In this document: positions 17,634 through 26,800 of the stretch, one piece after another
Numbering within the stretch: position 1 is the first letter of the stretch
How the letters are laid out: each line of letters begins with the position of its first letter
Assembly: GCF_000332155.1 (NCBI RefSeq)
Contig: NZ_KB235903.1
Coordinates: forward strand, 549,315-613,314
Source: Kamptonema formosum PCC 6407
GTDB taxonomy: Bacteria; Cyanobacteriota; Cyanobacteriia; Cyanobacteriales; Microcoleaceae
Direction of reading: 5' to 3'
Length of the DNA stretch: 64,000 bases
The notes under the pieces: generated by a model
The model's database searches: none
Told to the model about the DNA's origin: nothing
What the model saw: the letters and a program-made list of their open reading frames with translations, nothing else
Made by a program: the position numbers and the translations under genes

Positions 17634-19022
17634 ATGGAAAAACTCAAACAACAAAAGAACCAAGCCCCCAACTCAGGGAAGTCTAGGGACACAAATGCGA
17701 TCGCAACCCCAAAAACCCTTCTAGGCTTACCTTCCCCCACCCTGAAAAAACTCATCTGGGCAGCAGGTGTAGCCTCACTCTGTGCTAGCTGTCAGAGTCC
17801 TCAAGCCCCTTCCGCCTCAACTTCCAGCCCCAGCCCCTTGGAGAGTCCCGTCGCTACTCCCGTAGCAGTCAGTAGCCCCGCCGATCCTAATACTCTCAAA
17901 ATAGTTTCCATGCTGCCCATGACGGGCAGTTCTCAGGGTCAGACTCAAACGATGGTCAACGGTATTAAGCAAGTCGTGGACGAGGCAAACTCAACCGCTT
18001 GCGAGGGTAAACTGAAGGTCCAATTTGAGCAACTCGATGATGCTACCGCAGCGACAGGAAAATGGGACCCCGCACAGGTGACGGCAAATGCTAACAAAGC
18101 CGTTGCTGACGGTAGTGTGGTCGCAGTTATCGGTCACTTCAACTCTGGTGCAGCTAAGCTGTCCATTCCCATTCTCAACCAAGCTAACTTAGTAATGGTT
18201 AGTCCCGCTAATACCTATCCCGGCTTGACTAAACCAGGGAAGGGTACAGCCCAGGAACCTAACGTTTATTACCCGAATGGCAAACGCAACTACGTTCGTG
18301 TAGTACCTGCTGATGACCTCCAAGGAAGCGTCGGTGCTAAGTGGGCTAAATCTTTAGGAGTGCAAAAAGTCTATATTCTCGATGACCAAGAACTTTATGG
18401 CAAAGGCTTGGGAGATATTTTCGAGAAAACTAGCAAAGAAATTGGCTTAGAAGTGCTCGGACGTGAAGGAATTGACAGGCAAGCTGCTGATTATAAAGCT
18501 TTGATGACTAAGATTAAGGCTTTGGGCCCAGATTTGATTTACTTTGGTGGCATTACTCAGAATAACGCCGGACAGTTGATTAAGGACATGAGAAACGTTG
18601 GGATGACTGCTGATACAGTCAAGTTCATGGGGCCTGACGGTACTTATGAGAAAGCATTAATTGATGCTGCTGGTAAAGATGCTGAAGGAGTTTATGCCAC
18701 TTTTGGAGGAGTCCCAGCAAAAGAATTGACTGGTGCAGGACAAACTTGGTACGAAAGTTACAAGCAAAAATACAATTCTGAACCAGAAGCTTATGCTGCT
18801 TATAGCTACGAGTCCGCTAAAGTGGTTATGAATGCGATTAATCAAGTCTGCAAAAATGACCGGGCTGCTATCCGCGATGCAGTGATGGCAACTAAAGACT
18901 TTAATGGGTTACTCGGTAATTGGAGTTTTGACGCTAATGGTGACACTAGCATTACTACGATGTCGGGAAATGTGGTTAAAGATGGCAAGTGGGAGTTTGT
19001 AAGCGTACTCAAAGATGAGTAA
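17634..19022 (+). CDS. branched-chain/neutral amino acid ABC transporter, substrate-binding lipoprotein
   Basis: About 462 residues. After a basic, Gln/Pro-rich leader comes a hydrophobic stretch and a lipobox LCASC at about residues 46-50, then a Ser/Pro linker. The mature part is the periplasmic type I binding fold of the LivK/NatB group (IVSMLPMTGSSQGQTQTMVN; VAVIGHFNSGAAKLSIPILN; VSPANTYPGLT; YILDDQELYGKGLGDIF). First gene of a five-gene importer. In-frame TTG (17616) and GTG (17622) lie upstream; I chose the only ATG, 17634, but the leader before the signal peptide is unusually long in any case. Confidence 0.88.
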   Translation: MEKLKQQKNQAPNSGKSRDTNAIATPKTLLGLPSPTLKKLIWAAGVASLCASCQSPQAPSASTSSPSPLESPVATPVAVSSPADPNTLKIVSMLPMTGSSQGQTQTMVNGIKQVVDEANSTACEGKLKVQFEQLDDATAATGKWDPAQVTANANKAVADGSVVAVIGHFNSGAAKLSIPILNQANLVMVSPANTYPGLTKPGKGTAQEPNVYYPNGKRNYVRVVPADDLQGSVGAKWAKSLGVQKVYILDDQELYGKGLGDIFEKTSKEIGLEVLGREGIDRQAADYKALMTKIKALGPDLIYFGGITQNNAGQLIKDMRNVGMTADTVKFMGPDGTYEKALIDAAGKDAEGVYATFGGVPAKELTGAGQTWYESYKQKYNSEPEAYAAYSYESAKVVMNAINQVCKNDRAAIRDAVMATKDFNGLLGNWSFDANGDTSITTMSGNVVKDGKWEFVSVLKDE

Positions 19023-19094
19023 TTGTTAGTGGTTAGTGGTTAGTGATTAGTGGTTAGTAGTTTTGATGTTAAGTGCTAATCACTAGCCAATAAC

Positions 19095-19196
19095 TATAGC
19101 AATCCTAAATGAACCGTAAATTTTTTACCCCACCCCAACCCTCCCCTTGCTAAGGGGAGGGAGTAAGAAGTTCACAAATGATTTAGGATTGCTATA
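19095..19196. mobile_element. MITE-like element with 16-bp terminal inverted repeats
   Basis: 102 bp bounded by TATAGCAATCCTAAAT and its exact reverse complement (19181-19196). The centre has a second palindrome, CCCTCCCC and GGGGAGGG. It is non-coding and sits within the ABC importer gene cluster. Confidence 0.82.
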
Positions 19197-19249
19197 TCGC
19201 TTAATTAGCAATTAGCACCCCAGCTATCACAGGCATCAAGGGGTAGCAA

Positions 19250-19338
19250 TTCGTATAACCATTAGCGATGAGCAATTAGCCATTAGCAATTAGCCATTAG
19301 CAATTAGCCATTAGCAATTAGCCATTAGCAATTAGCAA
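19250..19338 (+). repeat. ATTAGCA/ATTAGCC tandem repeat
   Basis: Alternating seven-base units ATTAGCA and ATTAGCC, about eight to ten in a row near the 3' end, directly before the permease ATG at 19344. There is no obvious Shine-Dalgarno sequence in the repeat. Confidence 0.85.
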
Positions 19339-19343
19339 AAATA

Positions 19344-20420
19344 ATGAAAAATTGGCGGATTATCCTTCTGTATCTAGGTGTAGCTTACATAATTTTACTG
19401 TTAGGGCCGATTGCTGGATTTGACTTGCCTCGGATTGTTGTAGAAATAGTCCGTAGCCCTCAAGTTTTGATTCAACAATTGTTAGTAGGTCTTGTCAATG
19501 GTGCTCTACTTGCGATTATTGCGTTGGGTTATACGATGGTTTATGGCATTATTGAGCTAATCAATTTTGCTCATGGCGACTTGTATATGTTGGGTGGTTT
19601 TGCGGCTTTAACGGTGATGGGTGCTTTGGGTATTCAGGATGGAGCTCCTCTCGCAGTTGCTATTCCGGCAATGTTAGTTGCTTTAATTGCTAGCACGGGT
19701 TTTTGTGCTGGAATGAATATTATTACTGAACGTTATGCCTATCGACCATTGCGAAATGCACCGCGTTTAGCACCGTTAATTTCAGCAATTGGAGTTTCTT
19801 TTATTTTCCAAAATATGGGATTATTTTGGGGAGGTTTGAGGGCTTTTTTCCCTGTGATGGGAACAAACTCTGCGGCCCCTAAAAGCTTTCCCGATTTGTT
19901 GCCCAGAATTGATATTCTTAAAGCTTTGGGGATTGATAGCAGTATTGTATTTACAACCAAAGATTTGATTGTTTTAGTAGTTGCCACAGTGTTGATGGTT
20001 TCGCTGCACCTATTTGTGAAGTACACTCGTTGGGGAAAGGCGATGCGTGCTACTGCTCAAAACCGAGATGCGGCTAAAATTATGGGAATTAATGTCGATC
20101 AGATTATTGCTCTGACTTTTTTAATTGGTGGTGCATTGGCTGGTGCTGCTGGGCTATTGGTGGGATTGTACAATAATACTATTGTTTTTACAATGGGTTT
20201 TACTGCGGGATTAAGGGCTTTTACGGCAGCAGTTTTGGGTGGAATTGGTAATATTGTCGGGGCTATGTTGGGGGGAGTTTTGATTGGAGAATTATCGTCT
20301 ATTAGCGATCAATATTTGTCTAGCCGTTGGACTAATGCTTGGGTATTTGCGGTTTTGGTGATTATTTTGGCATTTAGGCCGGGAGGGTTATTAGGAGAGA
20401 ATGTTCAGGAAAAGGTGTAA
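19344..20420 (+). CDS. livH: branched-chain/neutral amino acid ABC transporter permease (LivH type)
   Basis: 358 residues with about eight membrane segments. LLVGLVNGALLAIIALGYTM and IIELINFAHGDLYMLGGFAAL are the start of the LivH family; the EAA-type loop is near AAKIMGINVDQIIALTF, and LGGIGNIVGAMLGGVLIGEL is the C-terminal family motif. It forms the membrane channel with the LivM-type protein downstream. In Anabaena the equivalent system (N-I, Nat) imports neutral amino acids. The N-terminus is longer than that of E. coli LivH by about 40 residues. Confidence 0.9.
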   Translation: MKNWRIILLYLGVAYIILLLGPIAGFDLPRIVVEIVRSPQVLIQQLLVGLVNGALLAIIALGYTMVYGIIELINFAHGDLYMLGGFAALTVMGALGIQDGAPLAVAIPAMLVALIASTGFCAGMNIITERYAYRPLRNAPRLAPLISAIGVSFIFQNMGLFWGGLRAFFPVMGTNSAAPKSFPDLLPRIDILKALGIDSSIVFTTKDLIVLVVATVLMVSLHLFVKYTRWGKAMRATAQNRDAAKIMGINVDQIIALTFLIGGALAGAAGLLVGLYNNTIVFTMGFTAGLRAFTAAVLGGIGNIVGAMLGGVLIGELSSISDQYLSSRWTNAWVFAVLVIILAFRPGGLLGENVQEKV

Positions 20421-20575
20421 GTTGGTAATTGGTAATTGGTAATTGGTAATTGGTGATTGGTAATTGGTAATTGCTTAAATTTATTTCTCGATATATTCGG
20501 CGGTTGAAACCGCAGCTACACAAACGAAGTCCGCCTACGCGGACTAAAGAATGAAACAACTAACAATTAACAATT
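20421..20575. repeat. GGTAATT heptamer array and F-family palindrome
   Basis: 20421-20474 is a tandem run of GGTAATT units starting at the permease stop codon. At about 20499-20550 follows a repeat with GCGGTTGAAACCGC, CTACACAAACGAAGTCCGCC and TACGCGGACT, related to 50525-50575, 54327-54376 and 58851-58965. Confidence 0.8.
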
Positions 20576-22141
20576 ATGAAAAAAAAGATAATTAAAGCAA
20601 TTAAGTCAAGTGGTATTGTGGGAGCGATCGCAGCCTTAACCGTTCTCATCTTTGGTGGTTGGAGTGGTTCAGTGATCGGTTGGTTGCTGGGTGCGGGTGC
20701 GGGTTTCATCCGCTGTCGCAACGAGAAGATTTATAGCCCAAAAATCGGCGCGAGACTGGGTATTGAGGCGGGATTAGCATTAGGAATTTGGCTAGCGATC
20801 GCCAGCGTCATAGAAGGAGTTATACTCAGACCGAGTTCTGGTCAATTTCCTGTACCCTTGGCGACTACATTACTTTACGGTACTTGCAGTTTAGCGCTCG
20901 CCACTCTTGCAGGCGGAATCATGGGAACCCTACAGGGAATACCAGGCGATCGCAAACGATTAGCTACCCTAGTTACACTGGCTTTCATCCTCATCTCCTT
21001 TCCCTTTGTCGATGCAGCAGCAAAAACCGAATGGATAGCTACAGTAGTACAGATTCAAATTTTTATTATCCTCGCCTTGGGCTTGAATATTCCTGTAGGT
21101 TTTGCCGGCTTGCTTGACTTGGGATATGCAGCTTTTTTCGCGATCGGCGCTTATACTACTGGCTTACTTTCTTCTCCGCAACTTAACTTATATTGGAACT
21201 TCTGGGTGGTACTACCAATTGCGGCTTTAGTGGCTGCGATCGCGGGCGTAATTTTAGGTACTCCGACATTGCGATTAAGAGGTGACTATCTGGCAATTGT
21301 CACCCTGGGATTTGGGGAAATTATACCCGTTGTATTTAGAAATTTAACTTCAGTGCGGATAGAAGAACCCATATCTAAACTATTAGGTTCCATCTTTGGT
21401 CATCCAGAAATAGCCATTTGTTTTTTGGGCTGCGAACAACCCCTTAACCTCACAGGCGGCGAAGCCGGAATTAACCCTATTGGTCGCCCATTTCTGCCCA
21501 TAGTCGGTACATTTAGTGCGGGCAACTATTACCCTTGGTACTACTTAATTTTATGTCTAGTTGTCTTCTCCTACTTTATGATTTCACGGCTACGAGATTC
21601 CCGTCTGGGAAGGGCTTGGGCCGCTATGCGCGAAGACGAACTCGCCGCTAGTGCGATGGGAATTAACCTCGTCAAAACTAAGCTATCAGCCTTTGCAATG
21701 GGCGCTACTTTTTCGGGATTTGCAGGTGCATTTTACGCCGCTTATATCAGCGCTATTTTCCCTAGCGTGTTTGATTTCTCGGTTTCTGTAATCATTTTAT
21801 GTATGGTAATTTTAGGGGGATTAGGAAATATGAGTGGGGTGATTTTGGGGAGTATTATTATTATGTCTGCGGACAGACTTTATCTACCACAACTCGCACA
21901 AATTCTCAAAGGTTTTCTCAATACCTCCGTATTACCTAACATTACCAGTCCAGAATTGCGAGACTTTCTAGCAACCAGTTTAGACCCGATACAATTGCGC
22001 TTATTTCTGTTTGGTCTAACTCTAGTGGTAATGATGATTGTACGCCCAGAAGGACTGATTCCTGATAAAGTACATCAAGCGGAATTGCACTCAGATAATG
22101 AGGCGAGTAATGAATCTTTAGCCGATGCGAGGAGTCAATAA
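20576..22141 (+). CDS. livM: branched-chain/neutral amino acid ABC transporter permease (LivM type)
   Basis: 521 residues with ten or more membrane segments. The C-terminal ~350 residues are LivM-like: LGLNIPVGFAGLLDLGYAAF, TPTLRLRGDYLAIVTLGFGE, the EAA-type loop AMREDELAASAMGINLVKTK, and ILGGLGNMSGVILGS. The N-terminal ~150 residues add several hydrophobic segments with glycine-rich helices (VGAIAALTVLIFGGW, GWLLGAGAGFIRC), an extension relative to E. coli LivM that also occurs in other cyanobacteria. Its stop codon overlaps the start of the next gene (TAATG), so the two are translationally coupled. Confidence 0.9.
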   Translation: MKKKIIKAIKSSGIVGAIAALTVLIFGGWSGSVIGWLLGAGAGFIRCRNEKIYSPKIGARLGIEAGLALGIWLAIASVIEGVILRPSSGQFPVPLATTLLYGTCSLALATLAGGIMGTLQGIPGDRKRLATLVTLAFILISFPFVDAAAKTEWIATVVQIQIFIILALGLNIPVGFAGLLDLGYAAFFAIGAYTTGLLSSPQLNLYWNFWVVLPIAALVAAIAGVILGTPTLRLRGDYLAIVTLGFGEIIPVVFRNLTSVRIEEPISKLLGSIFGHPEIAICFLGCEQPLNLTGGEAGINPIGRPFLPIVGTFSAGNYYPWYYLILCLVVFSYFMISRLRDSRLGRAWAAMREDELAASAMGINLVKTKLSAFAMGATFSGFAGAFYAAYISAIFPSVFDFSVSVIILCMVILGGLGNMSGVILGSIIIMSADRLYLPQLAQILKGFLNTSVLPNITSPELRDFLATSLDPIQLRLFLFGLTLVVMMIVRPEGLIPDKVHQAELHSDNEASNESLADARSQ

Positions 22142-22917
22142 TGCCACTATTGGAAGCACATCAACTGACAATGCGATTTGGAGGATTAACTGCGGTTAAC
22201 CAGGTTAATTTTACTTTGGAAAAAGGCACGATCGCTAGTTTGATCGGCCCTAACGGAGCCGGGAAAACTACATTTTTCAATATGCTTACGGGTATCTATG
22301 TCCCTACTTCTGGTCAGTTGCGGATAGAAAATCAAGACATTACTGGTTCGCCCCCTGACAAACTTACAAGTTTGGGAATTGCTAGGACATTTCAGAATAT
22401 CCGTTTATTTGGTAACATGACGGTATTAGAAAATGTTTTAGTAGGCAGACATAGCAGACTAAAAACTGGATTGTTAGGAGCAATACTCCGTACTCCCGCA
22501 GTAGAGCGAGAAGAATTACAAGCTAGGGAAAAAGCACTTTCTCTAATTGATTTTGTGGGTTTAGGCACTTCTAAATCTCCAGAAAGGGCAAAAAATTTGT
22601 CTTATGGGGATCAGCGGAGATTAGAGATTGCTAGAGCCTTAGCTTCCGATCCTAAAGTGTTGCTATTAGATGAGCCGACGGCGGGGATGAATCCCAATGA
22701 AACGGCTGATTTAACGCGGTTTATTTATAGGATTCGCGATGAATTAGATTTGACAATCCTGTTAATTGAACATGATATGAAAGTGGTAATGGGAATTAGC
22801 GATCGCGTTAGCGTTATGGAATATGGTATTAAAATTGCTGAGGGAACGCCTGCGGAAGTTCGAGCCGATCCCCGCGTGATTGAAGCATATCTAGGAAAAG
22901 AAGAAGATAATGGCTAA
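22141..22917 (+). CDS. livG: branched-chain/neutral amino acid ABC transporter ATPase (LivG type)
   Basis: 258 residues. Walker A GPNGAGKTTFFN, Q-loop in ARTFQNIRLFGNMTVLENV (LivG-type), signature NLSYGDQRRLEIARALA with YGDQ in place of SGGQ as usual for LivG, Walker B VLLLDEPTAGMNP and switch His in ILLIEHDMKVVMG. It powers the importer together with the LivF-type ATPase. The ATG overlaps the stop of the upstream permease by one base. A CTAATTG heptamer array begins at its stop codon (22913-22947). Confidence 0.92.
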   Translation: MPLLEAHQLTMRFGGLTAVNQVNFTLEKGTIASLIGPNGAGKTTFFNMLTGIYVPTSGQLRIENQDITGSPPDKLTSLGIARTFQNIRLFGNMTVLENVLVGRHSRLKTGLLGAILRTPAVEREELQAREKALSLIDFVGLGTSKSPERAKNLSYGDQRRLEIARALASDPKVLLLDEPTAGMNPNETADLTRFIYRIRDELDLTILLIEHDMKVVMGISDRVSVMEYGIKIAEGTPAEVRADPRVIEAYLGKEEDNG

Positions 22918-23024
22918 TTGCTAATTGCTAATTGCTAATCGCTAATTGGGGAAAATTTCTCCCTATCTCCCTCTTCCCTCTTCCTTCTTCCCTAGCCTCT
23001 AGCCCCTAGTCCCTAGCCCCTAAG
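22913..23024. repeat. CTAATTG heptamers plus TTCCCTC and CCCTAGT arrays
   Basis: Three short arrays in the 111-bp space between the two ATPase genes: CTAATTG units (22913-22947), CTTCC/CTC units (22970-22990) and CCCTAGT/CCCTAGC units (22991-23021). The last array type also occurs at 12993-13008. Confidence 0.8.
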
Positions 23025-23028
23025 AAAT

Positions 23029-23736
23029 ATGCTTGAAATTAAAGAAATTCATACTTACTACGGTAATATCCATGCTCTCAAAGGAGTTTCACTAAAAGTT
23101 GAGCGGGGAGAAGTTGTCACTTTAATTGGTAGTAATGGTGCGGGAAAAACTACCACTCTTCGCACAATTCAAGGTCTGATTCGCCCTCGCCAAGGTAATA
23201 TCTTATTTGAAGGAAAACCCATAAATTCAATGTCTACAGAGGCGATTGTTCGCTTGGGAATTTCTCAAAGTCCAGAGGGCCGACTGATTTTTCCTCGGAT
23301 GACGGTACAAGAAAATTTAGAAATGGGGGCTTATCTCCGTAATGATAGTCTTGGGATTAAATCTGATACAGAATTAGTGTTAAATTTATTTCCCCGATTA
23401 AGAGAGCGAATTAGTCAAAAAGGAGGGACGCTGAGCGGTGGCGAACAGCAAATGTTAGCAATTGGACGGGCGATGATGTCGCGTCCTCGGTTGTTATTAT
23501 TAGATGAACCAAGTATGGGTTTAGCTCCGATGTTGGTGAGCCAAATCTTTGCGATTATTCGTGATATTAATTCCCAAGGAACGACGATTTTACTGGTAGA
23601 GCAAAATGCTCGGATGGCTTTAACTGTTGCTCATCGGGGATATGTAATTCAAACTGGTCAAGTTGTAGTTGAGGGTACGGCTAAAGATTTGCAGTCTAAT
23701 GAGACAGTTCGTAAGGCTTATTTAGGCGAGAGTTAA
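23029..23736 (+). CDS. livF: branched-chain/neutral amino acid ABC transporter ATPase (LivF type)
   Basis: 235 residues. Walker A GSNGAGKTTTLR, Q-loop in GISQSPEGRLIFPRMTVQEN (the PEGR and FP-x-MTV residues are typical of LivF), signature LSGGEQQMLAIGRAMM, Walker B LLLLDEPSMGLAP and switch His region ILLVEQNARMAL. It is the last gene of the importer. Downstream, 29 bp after its stop, is a perfect 21-bp stem-loop that could limit read-through towards the converging kinase gene. Confidence 0.92.
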   Translation: MLEIKEIHTYYGNIHALKGVSLKVERGEVVTLIGSNGAGKTTTLRTIQGLIRPRQGNILFEGKPINSMSTEAIVRLGISQSPEGRLIFPRMTVQENLEMGAYLRNDSLGIKSDTELVLNLFPRLRERISQKGGTLSGGEQQMLAIGRAMMSRPRLLLLDEPSMGLAPMLVSQIFAIIRDINSQGTTILLVEQNARMALTVAHRGYVIQTGQVVVEGTAKDLQSNETVRKAYLGES

Positions 23737-23764
23737 TTTGTTAGAACTTACGCAAAACTATCCC

Positions 23765-23812
23765 TAACGCCGCCCTCTGGGCGGTTTGTTTACCGCCCAG
23801 AGGGCGGCGTTA
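23765..23812. repeat. perfect 21-bp stem-loop between convergent genes (TAACGCCGCC family, copy 2)
   Basis: Arms 23765-23785 and 23792-23812 are exact reverse complements around the loop TTGTTT. The flanks ACTTACGCAAAACTATCC are shared with the palindrome at 17294-17344. There is no T-run on either side, so it is not a standard intrinsic terminator, but its position between convergent genes suits an RNA 3'-end barrier. Confidence 0.85.
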
Positions 23813-23857
23813 CAAACAATTATGTCGTAAATCCTCCTTTGCAAACTCAGCTACCAA

Positions 23858-26800
23858 CTAATTAAACGATTCCGATTTTACCGGAAACGACTTAATTTCC
23901 TCCTCAAGAGCCATCCGTACTCTTTGCCACTCAGCCTCAACCTTTAACAACCGATCGTGAGCTATTCCTAAATCTAAAATCTGGTCTTCTCCTACTTCAC
24001 TAACAGCACGAGCCATATATTCCAAATCCTTGCATAATTCCGACAAAACCATAGCTCCCAAATTAGCACTACTTGACTTCAGCGTATGAGCTGCTACCTT
24101 GAGATTACCAGCATCACCAGCCGCGATCGCCACCTTAATACTATCCAAATATCGAGGCGCATCCCCAAGGAAAATATTAATTAAATCCACCAAAAAATCC
24201 GGTTCATCATCATCATCATCGTCAAGTTCGCGGAGACTTTGCAAGATTTGAGCATCAATAGGTGGATTTTTCTCAGGAGAAAGAGAGAAAGATGAAGGGA
24301 TAACCCCATTATCAGATTTAGCTAAAAGCCCTGAATGCTGCAACCCCAAAAGATCGGCTCCCTCCCTCAAAATAGGCTTACATTTACTTAAAGCATTAGC
24401 CAATTCTTCGCGGCGGACAGGCTTGGTAATATAATCATTCATACCCGCAGCCAGACACTTTTCGCGATCGCCTTGCATCGCATTAGCAGTCATCGCAATA
24501 ATCCGAGGTCTTAACTGTTCCGGCCATTCCTGACAAATACGGCGCGTTGCTTCTAACCCATCCATCTGAGGCATCTGCACGTCCATCAACACCACATCAT
24601 AAAATTGCTTCCTTAAAGCCTCTAAAGCCTCCAATCCATTACCCGCAATATCTGCTCGATATCCAATTCTTTCTAACAAGTGCGTAGCTACTTTCTGATT
24701 CACTAAATTATCCTCTGCCAACAAAATCCTGAGCTGATTACCATTGCGACCATTCTCACTAGAAGAAATATTTGCTCTGACCGCATTGCTAGTGGCTGGT
24801 AAAGTTTCATTCGTTGGATTGACAGGATATTGTTCCTTCACATGAGGCGACTGTTTCAATCCTAAATTCACGCTACTAACATCTACATTTTCCGGCTTTT
24901 TATTTTTAACTCCTCCATCCCCAAAAATTTGCAGCAATACATTATAAAATTGAGATTGTTTTAGCGGCTTAGTTAAAAAGCCTGCAAAATTAATTTCTGC
25001 ATTTTCAAGTTTTTTCCATACTTCTGCCTTACCTAAATAAGTAAACATCACCATCGGCAACCGTCGCTCTGGCTCAGTTCTCGCTGGCTCCGAGCCATTG
25101 ACTAAGTGCGAATAACCTAGCTCAAAATTCCGAATCTTATTTGCTAGAGCTATGCCATCCATATCTGCCAAATTCATCGCTAAAATCGCTAAATCAACCA
25201 TCGGATTGTGTTGGAGCAATTGCATAGCTTCTGCTCCTGTTGCAGCAGCAATCGGGATCATTCCCCAATACTGAGATAGCTTAATTAAAACTTGTCGATT
25301 AGTATCATGATTTTCCACAATTAACAAGCGCTTGCCCTTAATAAATTCTGGCGGTTCCTCCACAGAGCGAGACTCAACAGCTTGGGCAATAACTGTAAAA
25401 TAAAAAATAGAACCAGACTCCAATATTTGTGTATCAACAAAATGTTCTGGAGGACTTCCAGCCATACTTTGTCGGGTTCCAATTGGGGGAGAATGAGAAT
25501 TTCCAGCTACAGGTGCAGCCTTGCTCACTACCCACATTTTACCGCCCATCATCTCGCTCAAACGCTGGCTAATAGCTAAACCTAAACCCGTCCCTCCATA
25601 TTGCCGCGTCGTCGAAGCATCGACTTGAGAAAAAGCCTTAAACAAGCGATCCATTCGATCGGGAGGAATCCCAATTCCCGTATCCTTAACAGCAATTTGA
25701 ATTTCGTAAGGTACAGGTACTTGGTAATTAGATAGTGGTAATTTATATAACTCTTCCCCATGCCGTTCGGAAATCTTCCGCGCCGTAACTGATACCACAA
25801 TTTCTCCCGCTTCTGTAAATTTCACGGCATTGCCGAGCAGATTTACCAAAATTTGGCGCAGTCTGGTGACATCTCCTAATACCTTAGATGGAACTGAAGA
25901 ATCAATTAAATAAGCCAATTCTAAACCTTTTTCCGAAGCTTTAGGAGCGAGCAAATCTAGAGATTCTTCAATACAAGTCCTCAGTTCAAAGGGATGCTGC
26001 TCTAAATCCATTTTTCCAGATTCAATCTTGGAAAAGTCAAGAATATCATTAATAATGGTCAACAAAGCATCACCGCTAGTACGGATTGTCTCCACAAAAT
26101 CTCTTTGCTCAGGAGTTAAATCCATATCTAAAAGTAAACCAGTCATCCCGATTACCGCATTCATAGGAGTGCGAATTTCGTGACTCATAGTAGCTAAAAA
26201 TTCACTCTTAGCTCGGTTAGCAACTTCTGCTGCTTGCCGTGCTTGCTCTAAAGCTTCGTTTTGCTCTGCTAATTGTTCCTGCCTTTTAACTTCCGTTTCT
26301 AAAAGGTGTGCCTGAGCAAGAGTAATTCCTACTTGAGCGGCGACATCTTCTAATAGTTCAATTTCATCAGTTGTCCACTGGCGAGTTACATCGCACTGTT
26401 GTAAAGTAATAATGCCATTCGGTTCACCCTGATAAGAAGTGCGAACCGAAAGCATAGATTTCAATCCAATTCTGCGGCACATAGGAGCCGAAGATTCTAA
26501 TAGGGGATCGGCAAAAACATCGGGAGAAGCTAAAGCTGCATCTTCAGCAAGTAACTGTTCCGTATAAGGATTATAAGTGACAGAAAGCTCTAAATCTAAA
26601 GTAGATTCATAGCCCGGTTCTAAATATTCAGCTACGCAAGGGAGATGGGGATAAGGTTCAATAATATAGCTGTGAATTGTACAGCGATTAACTCCAAACA
26701 CCCGACCAATTTGGGTAGCAGTAGTTTGAAAAATCTCTAGAGTATCTAACTTGGAACGAACTTTTTGAGTGATTTGCTTTAATAACAAAACCCGCTGATA

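Larger units (their letters stand above)
19023..19343. other. 321-bp repeat-filled gap inside the transporter operon
   Basis: Between the binding protein and the first permease: a TTAGTGG heptamer array (19025-19062), a 102-bp MITE (19095-19196) and an ATTAGCC/ATTAGCA array (about 19200-19340) that ends just before the permease start. No gene or clear promoter was seen. Confidence 0.75.

Noticed and set aside
19200-19340. CRISPR-like array
   Set aside because: Units are 7 bp and adjacent, without spacers; this and the other heptamer runs are short tandem repeats. No cas gene is in the window.
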